From Dirofilaria immitis (taxonomy: Eukaryota; Nematoda; Chromadorea; Rhabditida; Onchocercidae): a stretch of 64,000 bases of DNA. The position numbers and the translations under genes are program-made. Location of the stretch: positions 12,025,501 to 12,089,500 of the forward strand of contig JAKNDB010000068.1 in assembly GCA_024305405.1 (NCBI GenBank), written 5' to 3'. The first letter of the stretch is position 1. Each line of letters begins with the position of its first letter. The notes beneath the pieces were generated by a model that worked only from the letters and a program-made list of their open reading frames with translations, was not told where the DNA came from and made no database searches. Shown one piece after another: positions 14,101 to 26,661 of the stretch.

Positions 14101-16041
14101 GGTTAAGACGACGTGTGGTACATTCATCAGTATGGCATGCTTCTGCTTTCCATGCTTCCCAACGTTTCAATCCATAATCAACAACTTGCATCGATAGAGA
14201 ACCAATCTAGAACGTTTATACGGATGCTTTACATCTTTCAAATTTGCATATGGAAATTTCCAAAAATTCAATAAATTTAAAAATCTTTAAAAATCAAATC
14301 CTTTTACGAATAAAATATGTTCTCAAATATATAATAAAAATCAATAAAAGCAGACTTTATGATGCGCGAGAATTTGATGGAAATTGGTATAAATGGAAAA
14401 ATTATAAAGCATTGTAATAATATTAGTAGCAAGCTCAAAACTTTTCTTCCAATCATCTCGTAATACACGTACGAGTGCACACATCAATACTTCTGAAATG
14501 AAATCAGTGTGTGTAAAAATAATAAGTTAAACAAAACATTTCAAGTTATAAAAAATCAAGAAAATGTAGGACTTTGTGATCATATTACCGTTCTCAACAA
14601 GGTGCTGTAGATTTCTGTGATTCTGACTAAGTTCCAGAAACAAAGCTGTTACCTTCGCCTTCTCCGAAATTTCATCATAAAGCTTTTCAATATAATTCTG
14701 AAAATATTTTGATCATTTTGAGGTTGGTCAGTAATGAATGAAATCTATGCTCGAAAGGAGACTGTATGTTTATAGAGGAAGTAAACCAACAAAAGTTACT
14801 GGAAGAATTATAAATTTCATTTCTGAACAAAATTAAACTATTCAATCAGCAACCAGAAAAAAGCTGATGTTGAAACAAAAGAGCATCATTTAAATATATT
14901 TTAAAATCATTATTTCGATTTGCTTAAAATTAACTTGGAATTACAAAAAATAAATGACCAAATTTATTCTTTTTATCAAACATCTCATTATCAACTTTTA
15001 TCCAATTTTAGGCAGGAGAGAATTTTAACAACGCTATTTCTTGCTTTTCCAATTCTGATTTCTTGCTCATCTTAAAATAAGAAAATGATTTCAGAAAATA
15101 AAAACTGTGAAATTCCGATTTCTTGATTAGATGAAAAATTACCTCTATGTTACTCATACTTGCTCGTGATGTCGATGTAACATCCAGATTTTCTGTCGAT
15201 AAATTCACATTATCTAGAATCATTAGCCATCATTTCCTATTTACATTACTAGTACCAATGCCTAATATTAGAAGGGAATCGTAGAAATGATAAGAAGTCT
15301 CACAAAAATGCAAAAACTACCACTGCCTGAACTGTGTCGCTTCTGTAAATAATATAATATTTGCTCCAATTCATGAATCCTGCACTGTGGTATTATTGGG
15401 CAAACTTGTAAAATATGTCGAGCAAGAGCAGATATATCCACCCGCTCATTCAGATCTTTCAGCTGAATGCTATAAATGTGAATCACTCAAAACTTTATAA
15501 GATTATACAACTTTATAAGTTCTTGCAAAATCAACAAAAAAATCTGAAAAATTCATGATTGTCAAAACGCGACAAATTTGCAAAAACTAATTAAATAAAA
15601 ATTATATTAACGAACATTTTTTTGCAGTGTCTTGATGGCGAAGCAGGTGATGTACCGTCCGAATTATGCATTGCTGATTCTAATTTACATCTGACGATAA
15701 TTGCTGGACTGTAATTATGTGTATCGAATTCAATGCTTTTAACTTTCCTAAAAGGAAACCCTTTCTAAACCTTTAAAGTTAAAATTTAATCTGAAATTTC
15801 ATAAACCATTTTTGCATCCCTTATTTTTACAGTTTCCTCGATTTTTCTCTTGATATTAAATTACCATTTCATAGCAGCCTCAACACTCAATCCATTTCTA
15901 AATGCTTTTTAATGGTCATTAAATTATAATCGATTAAGGTGTGTGTGTGTATAAGAAAAAGTAAATATGATAGTGATGGAAAAAAAGTAACATAATGAAC
16001 TACCTCTGAGAATGATCATTTATTCGATCAGTTTGCTCCAT
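11155..16041 (-). CDS. kap-1: kinesin-associated protein KAP3 (kinesin-II accessory subunit)
   Basis: Armadillo-repeat subunit that links heterotrimeric kinesin-II to intraflagellar-transport cargo. About 15 exons: 16041-16004, 15747-15616, 15469-15321, 15213-15143, 14697-14589, 14492-14356, 14206-14068, 13946-13763, 13612-13447, about 13184-13095, 12777-12559, 12367-12158, about 12055-11957, 11743-11563, 11369-11155. KAP signatures include IIQLKDLNERVDISALAR, EQILYYLQKRH, LRDDWKKSFELATNII, LNLLLNLAED, YLIDLMHDKN and the near-invariant RFRWHNSQWLEMV. The ATG gives MEQTDRINDHSQRKVK. Frame breaks of one base occur at 13803-13807, 11697-11699 and about 11236-11241. Acceptors of the exons at 13184 and 12055 are unclear, and the region 14698-15142 may hide one more small exon. 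An RFX-type palindrome lies 209 bp upstream. Confidence 0.95.
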
Positions 16042-16473
16042 AATTTTAATGAAATTAATTCCGAGTGACTAGATGATACAAAGATTTATATCATTCCATA
16101 ATATGACTGCTGAATGCTACTTATGTTAATCTGTCATATCTGAAAGCCAACAAACTTGAAGAATAAAATCAATTATTTAATAGACTTAATTTATACGATT
16201 CTTATGCATCGCATAAAAAACATAGATGATTCCAATAGTTGAAGATTTGGTTGCTAAGCAACTCTTGTTTATCCTTAAATAAATTTATTATTGATTTTCC
16301 ATATTTTAATTTTATGGTTGAAACTATTAGCTCAAGGAAAATTCTAACGGAAAAATAAATCTTTCAAAATTGTAGTTTTCTCGCACCATAGGTTAAATAA
16401 GAAATTCTAATTTAAATAATATACGTTAAGTTCCACAGAAATCTTACAAAAATCTGAGGTTGGGCCTATCCAT
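16042..16473. promoter_or_regulatory. divergent promoter region, kap-1 / IQ-motif gene
   Basis: About 430 bp between two oppositely oriented genes, so it should carry both promoters. The only clear motif is the X-box palindrome at 16250-16262, almost midway between the two start codons. Confidence 0.55.
16250..16262. promoter_or_regulatory. X-box-like RFX palindrome
   Basis: GTTGCTAAGCAAC: perfect GTTGC/GCAAC half-sites with a 3-base spacer, the EF-C/RFX1-type spacing. It lies 209 bp upstream of the kap-1 ATG and 212 bp upstream of the IQ-gene ATG. RFX factors (DAF-19 in C. elegans) drive ciliary genes through X-boxes close to their starts. Confidence 0.65.
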
Positions 16474-18125
16474 ATGTACTGCAAGTATCAAGAATCGAAG
16501 TTGGCCGAAATGAACAACTCAGCCAGTGAAGTGAAACCGGATGGAAATTCAGCCAATAAAGTGCAACCGGATGGAAGCTCGAGCAAGTTAGTAAAATTTT
16601 TCCGAACTAAAATGCTAAAATTTAAGGATTTGAAAATTATTAATATTTACTTCATTTCATTTCAAGTCCTCAATAATCCGAGAAAATAATAGAAACTGCC
16701 AGGATTACCACATAGTAGAAAATATTGTACGAATTTTTTTTAAGATTTTGGATCAAAAATCCAGAAAAAGAAAATGGTAAAAAAAAGTAGCTCTTTTTGA
16801 AGAAATTTGAACTATTCAATTTTAAAGTTATAGTAAATCCACAAAGAAACATCATGAATTGCTGAAATCAAGTGGGAAATACTGCGTAAATTAGACGAAG
16901 TTCGACAGACGAAAGCATATGAAATAATGAAGTATGAAACGATAGCACAAATGAATGCTTCAAGTGTTAGTGCATATCTCCGACAACAATGTTTGAAACC
17001 AAATGTAGTACCAGGGTCAGAAACGGATGGAATCCTCCAAAAACATCGCGAAGAAATTGAAAATCATGCTGCTACCGTCATTCAACAATTCGTTAGAGAA
17101 TTCATCCATTTCTATTTTATATAAGCTTTCTTTTTGATCGATTTTTTCATAAGGAATTTCGTAGTATCAAAAAGAATACCCGAATCAGAATCAAAATTCT
17201 GGACCATCAAATTCAGTTAAATCCAACTGAACCATATCGGAATTTTTATTTATAGTTCCGACGAACCACTCGTCAGAAACAAATCGATCGAATATTTTAC
17301 ACCTGGAAATGGATACCACTGGAGAAACGAATACGGTACATTGAAGCTATAGCGGAACAAATGTCAGGTGGAACTATACCTCGTAGGGCTGATCATTCGA
17401 TTATTAAAAATAAGGTTAAATTTTATACAAAATAGTTCGAAAATGAAATTACATTCATCCAAAAATTTACTCATACGGCTAAACAATTAACGACAATGCA
17501 ATCACTTTATTAATTTATAATCGGAATCAGAAAAACTTGTAGGAGTAATCAGATGAAAGAATTTGTATAACCTTCTTGAAGTGTTTGAATTCGGAAGATC
17601 TTTGTAATTCAATATACGTTCGATGGGATGTTGAGTTGTCTCACTTCTCATTTATTCATACTTTATCAATCACTAATGAAGATCAATCGATTTCTCAACT
17701 CTAAAATTATCAATTTTAGAGTTTCTTATACAAATAAAAACATTTTATAATTATTACAGCTTGATGAACACAAAAGAACGATGTATACAAGTATTAACAA
17801 TTATGTTCGACGCGAACAGTTGGTTAGGCATATTGAAAATGATCTGATGCTACTTAATAGTAAGCATATTAAATTTGATCATTTTAATAAATTATAGGCT
17901 TCATAGGAAGTAATATTACCAGTTTAGCATTATTAAATTAATAAACTTACCAAAACCTATTTCACTTTCTCAGGTTTTTGCTATAACGATACTTCGACAT
18001 CTTTGAAATTAGAAATCACTTCAATAATGGCTCTTTTGCTTAAACGCAGACTTAAATACTCTCACCGAGTGAAAACTTCATATTTCCGGAAGTTTCGAAC
18101 AAATCCGAATACCTTACAGGTATAG
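16474..18125 (+). CDS. IQ-motif protein, unrecognised
   Basis: Candidate exons: 16474-16588, 16873-17091, 17256-17414, 17760-17869, 17974-18125. All later junctions are GT-AG and keep one open frame to a stop at 18123-18125. Joining exons two and three gives VIQQFFRRTTR, a good IQ motif (IQxxxRxxxxR), expected to bind calmodulin-like light chains. Charged helical sequence follows (RIRYIEAIAEQMSGG, RREQLVRHIENDL), then a basic C-terminus (LLLKRRLKYSHR, YFRKFR). The first exon has two near-identical units (VKPDGNSANK, VQPDGSSSK); its join to exon two is not in phase as read, so the N-terminus is uncertain. About 240 residues. I do not recognise a named family. It shares a divergent promoter and X-box with kap-1, which hints at a ciliary role. 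Confidence 0.65.
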
Positions 18126-18822
18126 CAAATATTGATGATTTGATGAGAATTAATTCAAATAATTTTTCCGCTCAGAAAACAATGACGACAATCAAATGAG
18201 AATTTTGATTATCAAACGAACACTTTTTGTGCATTCTGTTTAATGGTAAAATTAGTATTGAAAAATCTGACATAATGGTTCCCACCCTTGTATGTTTTAT
18301 TGTTTTTAATTAAGAGAACACTGATTAGCTGTAAGTTTATCAGTAACATAATGATAATAATATTAAGAATGAAAACGATCACATGATCACTCTATGCGAA
18401 TAAAAAAAAATTCATGTTTTTTAAGAAAATGCAAATTCATTGATCAACTCAAATTAAAATAAAAATGATAAAATTAGTGAAAAAAAGTAAAAATGAAGCC
18501 ATATATCTAGGTAAAAATATATGACTGTTTGTTTCTATAATGCATCTTTCCATAAAATAATTGCTATGTCTATCCATCAAATTCCATAAAATTATAACGC
18601 ACATCTGTTCATTACTTTTAGTAAAATCATTACATTTGTTTCACTTTTTCCACAAGAAAAACGATGTCAGTTCGTAATTTTCAATCATGAACGATGATTA
18701 TTATCAATCAATTTTACTTATCACTCAAAAATGGAAAAAAGCTGCCTTGGAAAAAATAATCCATTTTAAAATTGAGAGAGATCTATCATGAAAATTGCAT
18801 CTAGAAAAGAATACAACGGTAC

Positions 18823-18853
<31 letters not shown>

Positions 18854-18862
18854 TACACACTC

Positions 18863-18893
<31 letters not shown>

Positions 18894-20251
18894 TGCACAT
18901 GCACATACACATACACATACACATACACATACATACACACGCTGAATATATATATCGGCGGGCCTCGTACAATAAAAATAAAAGGACTGAAATGACTGAT
19001 GTATATATATGTACGTTTACATATAATATGCAAAAGAAAATGAAAACAGATGTGGATGTAGAAATATTTCTTGTTCATATGAATCGTTAAAAATTGAAAA
19101 ACACAAACAATTCAAAAATTTACAAATTTTTCGTGGAAAAAAATTCGAATTAAATTGATAAAACAAATGATTCTAATACAAAATCAAACAAAAATGAAAA
19201 AAATGATTAGCCAAACATGTCATCAAATATATATTGCCATCCACTACTAAATATACAGAAGTTTCATTGCTCTTCGCAGTCTTTAGAAGTATGAGGTACT
19301 ACAAAATTCAAAATAAAAATTCTGTGGAACCTCAGAAACAGTTGGTAAAACATTAGAGGAAAGAGAAAATGCGATTCCTTGCTATGAATTATCTCTTGAA
19401 TTTCTGCGTACTCCAAAATAATCCGAGGAATAACTTCGAATATTTTTCGTGTACTAAATGCATCCGATAAATCTATAAACTTTCCTAACATGAAAAATTC
19501 CATGTATAAACAATATAAACTTCGAACATTTGAAATTTTTTGAGTAATAATTTATGTAGTAATAATTTATGATTTACCAACTGTAAATTCATTTATTTTT
19601 ATGTAAAAATGGAAAAATAAACACAAACGAACACGATACCTTCATATACAAACAGAATTAAAATTAATATGACACAAACCAGTGTACAGGAAGAAATGCC
19701 ACTAAGTTAACTGACACAATTCGTATAACACTGAAGATATTTTACTGAGCTTATTAATTACAACAGATCATTCCAGCCATTCTCTATTTTTTTAAACTCA
19801 GTAAATTCCTAAAATTTTCGAAATCCTCAAGAAGAACATGAAATGTAATTTCTTTTGCACCGAATTTTATCAAATTTTTATCTGGAAGACAGACACGAAG
19901 CCGTCACTTGGAATTTTAATCGTCTGTTTCAAGAAGTGCTGCATACTTGTTCTCGGATGAAAATGTAAACGGCTTCGGTTCAATATATTTTGGCATTTCT
20001 CTCACTGCTGCTATCTGCAACAGTCATTTCATCGATAATATCATGAGTAATTTATTGGTCATTGTCAAAAAAATGTTTCCGAAAAATCGAATATCATCCC
20101 GCAACTCATCTAAATTATCCAACTCCATTATTATCAGATGTTTGATGTCTTGACTGCTTTCAGTCTAAGAAGTAGGAAAATACTCATGATTTTGACTTCC
20201 TGAAAAGAAAGTTTGCAACTATAGAAAGTGTGAGTGTGTGTACCTAAGCAT
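18126..20251. other. convergent intergenic region
   Basis: About 2.1 kb between the ends of the IQ-motif and eIF4B-like genes. AT-rich, with one microsatellite block (18821-18940). Other open frames here translate to simple repeats or AT-rich filler. Confidence 0.55.
18821..18940. repeat. microsatellite (TA)n followed by (ACACAT)n
   Basis: A run of alternating AT passes into about 90 bp of acacat/acatac units. It creates spurious open frames of Tyr/Ile/His or Met/Cys/Val repeats on both strands. Confidence 0.95.
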
Positions 20252-23200
20252 TCAACAAATTCCGTTCACTCCAGAATTTTTTGCTGATATATACAAATCT
20301 GGAGGAGACCTGTTTTTCTTCTCTCTTTTAGAATACTGCTGATCAGAATGCTGTTGCCATGGTTGTTTGACTATCGTTGCCATCATAGTTGATGTCGTTA
20401 CGAACTCGTGCTTTTCTTCCTTTGATGCGGATTGTTCTGATTTTGGTCCATTTTCAACTTGTTTTGGTCCATTACATGCAACAGACACTACACCTGAACT
20501 ACCGCCACTGCCTTCAACTTTCTCTCTCTTGTCCGATCCTAAATTTCCATTGTTTGAGCCACCGCGACGTGAGCCATTTTTCCTCGACGCACTAAAACAA
20601 ATTCATTTAGCTGAAGCATATTGATTGTATAGCATCATAACTTTCTACGATGACAATAACTTTTAAAACAGTCAGATTATGCCCTTTCTATTCTAAAAGA
20701 TCTGAACTCCTGGATTCTATCATGCAAAAAAACTAGTTAAAAAAACAATATATGAAAGTTGTTATGACATATAAAAATTTAACCAGGAATATTGTGTAAT
20801 TTATTAGGCGCGAATTGAGTACGGACAGAATCACGAGAACGAGTAAATGTTCGATTATAACTGTTTCGTGTTCGCAGCAGTGCTGTAGTTGTACGCGTTT
20901 CGGATATTTCAGGACACTGAAAAACAAGAAATTAGATTTTCAGGTTTAAAAATTTTAGGATTTTATACCTAGTTTGGAAATATAAGAGTAATCAGAATTC
21001 TCAGGACTGAATATCTTTATATTTCAGTGATATTATAAGGATGCAAAAATTTATCAAGCATAGAACAATCTAACTTTCCATTTAGATCTCAGATTTTTCA
21101 AACATTTTTAAGATTATTACCACTTTGTTGTCTTCCTTTTACATCGCAGATAAAACTGCATAAACATTCGAAATTAAATATGAATTTAAAGTTTTAATAA
21201 ATAATCAAAGTAATTCACGTTTGAAAAAGATTGCCGACGGACTGCTACTGGAACAGATGATTCAGGAGGTGGAAGTTGCGGAACTGAGGTTAAAGTAGTT
21301 AGAAGTGATGATGTCTCCGTTTCTTCCATTGCGCGCTCTTCATTAGTGACTAACTCTGTGATAACTGAAGTTGTGCCAAGTTTTTCACCATTTCCCGCAA
21401 TAGTTTTCTGAACTGCTGGTGGACAATTTTCACGATTATCATGTAACATTTTTTCACTTATCACAGAACTATGTCCATGGATAAATAAGGGAGATGCGGG
21501 AACGGAAACAGCACGCTCACTATTCTAAAATACATAAAATTAGAATATTTTTATTAAAAATTTAATTCCAAATAAAATTCCTTCGAATCAAAAGCAAACT
21601 AATTCAAAAATTATGAATATTAAATACAATTTTTGTATTTTTAACCTTTCTCGATCGCTGTTCAGCTGCTCTGAAAGATTCATTTTCCAATCTCAATCGT
21701 TCTTCTGCCTTAAAGAATATGAATAATATGAGTATGCCTATTCAGACAAGAATTTCAATTCATAATTAAAATTCTTAATTCTTAATAGTTCAAATTTGAG
21801 TTTCTGAAAATAAATTTTCCGATATATTCAATTGATAAAAGTTGAAAAATTATTTACCTGCTTTTCTTTTTATAAGTATCTACTGGTTTCGCTAAACCAA
21901 AAATACTGGTTGGCCTGGCAGGTAAATCTTCTCCAATATTATTAAGAGGTTTAGTCCGAGGCTGCAGTTGCAGTTTACGTCTTTCATGCTTTTCGGTACT
22001 ATCTGTAGTATTACTTTGTACGCTTTCTGTTCGAATACGTCCAGAATTCCTGAAATTAATTACTTCCAGTCAAACACTCAATATATTGAGTGTTTATCAT
22101 CTCATAAACCGGTTATCAAAAATATGCTTCATAAAAAGTGTTGATGTATTATTAAGAGATATAAAATGTAAATAATACAAATTTACTTTCTATCGGCATC
22201 ATGTTCCATTTCCACACCACGATGAGAGAAATAATTTTCATTAAGCGGTGATGGTCTAAGAGATACTCCATATGAATCAGAACCACGATTCTAAATTCCC
22301 AAATCTTAATTTTAGGAATGCGATATTCGAAGCACTATATAAAAAATGATAAAAAAATCATAAACAGACCGTAAAACGAGGAGGAAATTGATTATTTCCA
22401 GGTCTTGAATGACGAAATAAACGACTGTCACAGTCGTACCTTCGATTATCTAAATCAAATCATCACTGCAACTAAAGGAAAATTAATATTTCATGGAAAT
22501 CAATCTTTATTCTGATAAAAATAATTTTTATTAATTTTAAGTCGTGAATTACGGTCCAAATAATTTTTCGAATTTTTTGTGAAAAATTAAAATTTTTCAA
22601 AAAGGATAGACCTCGACCACGATATGAGGAGCAGTGTTGAAGAGGTATTCGATTAGTACGGCCATCTGAATTATAGGCATGATGTGATGCCGATGAAGGA
22701 CCTCGGCGAGGATGAGGCATTGTGCTGTATCCTCCTTCATGGTAGCTTCCGTTGTTCCTATAGTGTCCATAAGCATTATTTGGTCCTACATTACCGCTAC
22801 CAAAAGGTGGTCGAGGTTGATGATCTTGAAGAGGTATCTTACTACTACCAAAAAGTGGGCGAGATTGATCTCGAACTGATATCCTCAAAGAACGACCTTG
22901 TAGCTCCTGAAATTAGCAAAATTAATTAAAAAAAAATATTCGAATTAGACGGATCGAAGAAACGACAAAGAGATGAATATGCTGTAGTCTTAAGCAGAGA
23001 TAAAATTTGCTAACAATTTTTAAAAAATAAAGGGAAGCAATTTATTTTGTCCAAAAAAGAGAATAAAATTTACCATGCCATTTAATTTTAAAGCGTTTAC
23101 AAGCGCTTCTTGAGTTGATAACGAAATGATCGCAATGCCGCGTCTGGTAGTTTGACCTTCGGAACGAATATTTACAACCTGCAAATTATTATAAAATATT

Positions 23201-24469
23201 GAACAACATTTATCAAAGCTGCTAATAAATGATTATTGTAGTGAGTAACTAAGAAAAGTTGCATTAACTTTTGCAACATTATAATTACTCAAATTAATAT
23301 CTGTGTGTGACCAAACTACGGCAACTAAGCAGGATCTGCTAGATCGCCAACTCTCGATCACCTAAGTTCTACATGCATTGGTTTCGTAAAGCAGCACATC
23401 GCCAAATACTGACATCCGCTAACTGCTAGAGAAACTGGACGAACTCATGATTTACCATTGCTCTAACGCAAATTTATTCATATGTGATAAATTTGCTGAC
23501 TTAGCGATGGAAAACCACTCCCATATTATATCTCCTATGATGGAATCGATCCGTACATTTTTGTTCTATATGGCACGCTCAAACCGATACGCTATAAATA
23601 AAATCACGCGACACTAATTTCAACTTCAAATTTAACTTTTTGGTTCGATTAGCTATTTAAGCAACTTCTTTACAAGCGATAGCATGATACGATATTAAAT
23701 TGTTAATTCTTACATTGCCTTCACCTCCAAAGAAATAGAAGAGATCATCGTCAGAAGATTTATAATTAATATTGGCCACTTTAACATCAAATGGTGGCCT
23801 ATCTGGCAAATTAGCCAAATCCAAATTCCTGGAATGCGTTGCTCGATCTAAACCTAGCGAAGGTGGACGTATATTTCCATCGACATTGGGATATTGGTTC
23901 CAGTCACCTTGTTGTGATGGACTAGCTTGTTGCATTGCATTAGAAACCTGTTTTGCCTCCGAAGATTCCTGAAATGATAAAAAAAAACAAAAAGAAAAAT
24001 GAAAAGTCAATAAAAACATATTTATAACCAATAATCAAGTTACTGCATGCAAAAATCAATATAAAATGTGTTATAATGAGATTAGACTGTGGACAATATA
24101 TACCTGCAAGGTTGAAGGCGAATTGGATGTTGCCTGAACATCAGCAGCAGCGTCAGCCCAACTTCCGATTCCCTTATGCATATCAAAAATATCCATCAAA
24201 CTAAAAGTTTTCTGATTTTGCCGCTTTTTCGATTTTTGACTTCTGCTTCCAGAACCGGCACCAGTACCGGAACATGGCGGTCCAGATGGAAGGTTGTTGG
24301 CACCAATAGCTTCGGGAAAAAAATCTGTTTCTTCAGCAACAATTGGTTTAACAACTGCAGGTGTGTTTGTTAGCACAAGATTGTTTTCCATTCCATCCAT
24401 CCGAGATTGCTGCTGCTGATGATGGATTTCCGAGTTACCACCGTTCATGCAATTTACCTCAGTAGACAT
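20252..24469 (-). CDS. eIF4B-like translation initiation factor (RRM protein)
   Basis: Probable eIF4B, an RNA-binding cofactor of the eIF4A helicase in cap-dependent initiation. Eleven exons, transcript order: 24469-24104, 23968-23714, 23178-23074, 22906-22612, 22449-22370, 22290-22187, 22049-21858, 21708-21646, 21524-21219, 20916-20784, 20591-20252. N-terminal KTFSLMDIFDM and SWADAAAD resemble eIF4B KTISLTDF and SWAD. The RRM runs from RPPFDVKVANINYKSSDDDL to GRSLRISVRDQ. Then comes a Gly/Arg/His/Ser-rich stretch, the eIF4B-type SIFGLAKPVDTYKKK, a charged helix AEERLRLENESFR, and a Ser/Arg-rich tail. One base seems missing in the A/T run near 21862-21871 (next exon out of phase), and the last junction is also off by one, so the extreme C-terminus is uncertain. 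eIF4H is the alternative, but KPVDT and the length favour eIF4B. Confidence 0.8.
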
Positions 24470-25600
24470 TCACAAATGCAGTCGTGTGGAAACTGTTATC
24501 TTCTGAAAAATGCATTAGTATTTTCAAATTTCAAAGGCAAAAAAAAATGTTATGAAAAACGCAAAGATTAAAAATAGAACATATACGAATACAAATAGGG
24601 ATAGGTCTTCTCGAAATGGTTCATCAAATTTAACCGAAAAGTTCCGCTATACTCTAGCAGCTAATGAGAGAAAATTTATGCAACTTTCCAGTACCGAACA
24701 ATTTGAATCGTTTCATCTATAATTAAATGTATATTATTGTGAATGTTGATTTTAAAATAAAAAATCATCGATATATTTTCATAAATTTATTAAAAAAATA
24801 TATTATGCAGCTATTCGTAAATGTTTCCCTATTACAAAATAAATGCTATGATTTCCGTTTAAAATTTAGGCATACAATTAGTAACATTTATCAAAAGACA
24901 AAAATAGACAAAGATTTTGGAACGTCAATAAATGGAAAGACTGAAATAGATAGAATAATAATTAACGCAAGAATATGGCTGTTTTCATATTTTAAACTGT
25001 TACAGTACGGCAATAATAACAATTAAATAGTATGCATTCTTTTTGCATTGTTATAACCAAACATCTTAGAAAAAAATCCCTTATTCATTATCACATAAAT
25101 GTACTGTATAAAAAGAGAAGATAAATGCGTAAGAAATAGTAAATGTCTGGGATTTCGAATCAAGCATGTCAAATATCAATCTTGCCACCTCTTACAACAT
25201 GAACCTGAAATGCTTCTACTGACATTGTCAGTAGACTATCATAAACTTATTTTATATTTTAACCTCTTAAAATTTTAGATTTTAGATAAATCTGAAATAG
25301 AAAAAAATCAATTATCAATTTCTAACCGTTGTCATAAATACAAACAGAAACACGGAAGAAAAAACGCAATAAATTTGTTACAAATTTGTCTTACATAAAT
25401 AAAGTACACATGCTTCCTTACCTCTTGAATCTTTTCATATTTCATTAAATAAATTGCTAGAAGTACTATCTGCTCCAAATCTGTAAGATTCTCATCTACA
25501 TTACACTGTAGGTGAGAAGAGGGAGAGAAGAAAATCTTCAAATCAATTTCCATTTAATAACATGTTTAACGTCGACAAGTTGAAACATACGACAAAAATG

Positions 25601-25760
25601 TCCTCATACAAATTTGCACCCACATAATTATACACCTGTACAAACTTATATCTTCATAAATTTTACGCCTACATAAATATGCACCTAAACAAATATTACA
25701 CTCACAAAAACTACATTTGCGTAAATATAACCTGTGCAAATGTACACCTGAACAAATTAC
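25601..25760. repeat. degenerate 16-bp minisatellite, ten units
   Basis: Ten consecutive 16-base units without any length change, for example cacctgtacaaactta, gcacctaaacaaatat, cacctgaacaaattac. Sequence has drifted but the columns hold: A at position 2, C at 4, AA near 11-12. The period explains a 76-codon open frame on the minus strand. Confidence 0.75.
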
Positions 25761-26429
25761 AGCTTTATATAAATGCTTATGCTTAGAAATAATCAAAACC
25801 TTTCACGATACTGATTCAAAACTAGCTACCCTTTTCAGTTCACAAGCAATTATCGAAATTCCAATTATTAAACAATGATTTCTTCATTTCTTAACCTTCT
25901 TTATCTGATAGATATAGAAAAAGACAAAAAATAATGTCGGCATATTTGGAATCTCTGAAGCATATGTTAAAGACTTATTTCCATCTTAATTTAATTTCGA
26001 TGAGAAATGAAGATAAAAGTGTTAAAAATATAAAAACAATAAGAGCGAATAGAAAGCTTTAATTGGCTTCATCAAGATGATAGAAATTTACGTCATCAAT
26101 TTGAAAATGGAGAATACCAAACTTATCTACGAACAAAAATTCTCAAGATTTTTCAAAAATAAACAACAGCAAAATGGATGACACCAAACATTTTCCGTTC
26201 AATCAAAAATTATATAAGCAAGTGATTTGTTAGTAATAAGTTCAAATATTTAAACAAATTATTGAACACTTAATTCAAATACTAATGTAACTGATTATTC
26301 GTTAAATTTATCAATTCAATCCATAGTCAATTCCCAATAGAAAAAAAAACGTAAAAAAGAGAATCCCATTTATTGAATTTATTATAAACTCAACTAATGT
26401 AATGAAATTAAATCAACGGAATTGCTTCA

Positions 26430-26528
26430 ATACATACACATATACATACAACATAGATACATACATACATACATACATACATACATACACACATATACGC
26501 ACACATGCATACACACACACACACACAT

Positions 26529-26560
<32 letters not shown>
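26430..26560. repeat. microsatellite (ATAC)n (CA)n (TA)n
   Basis: Compound simple repeat: tacatacaca, an atac tetranucleotide run, a CA run, then a TA run. Source of Cys/Val and Met/Cys repeat frames on the minus strand. Confidence 0.95.
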
Positions 26561-26561
<1 letters not shown>

Positions 26562-26606
26562 AATAGAGGAGAGATATACGGATGAATCGGCACAATATAA
26601 TATTCT

Positions 26607-26661
26607 CATCACCATCATCATCATTGTCATCACTTGTCATCATCATCATCATGATCACCAT
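26607..26661. repeat. imperfect TCA trinucleotide repeat
   Basis: Repeated catcat/tcatca units interrupted by ttgtca. Intergenic. Confidence 0.8.

Noticed and set aside
15008..15080. Possible extra kap-1 exon starting MSKKSELEKQEIALLK after a ttttaag
   Set aside because: The frame runs into a stop without a GT donor and no homology to KAP is evident; left inside an intron.
18725..19090. Long open frames of Tyr/Ile/His or Met/Cys/Val repeats on both strands
   Set aside because: They are translations of the TA/ACACAT microsatellite; all frames are open because the repeat has no stop.
20351..20365. GTTGCCATGGTTGT, resembling a canonical 14-bp X-box
   Set aside because: Only the left half-site fits; it lies inside the last coding exon of the eIF4B-like gene.
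25566..25796. 76-codon minus-strand frame with many Cys and His
   Set aside because: It follows from the 16-bp minisatellite period rather than selection for protein.
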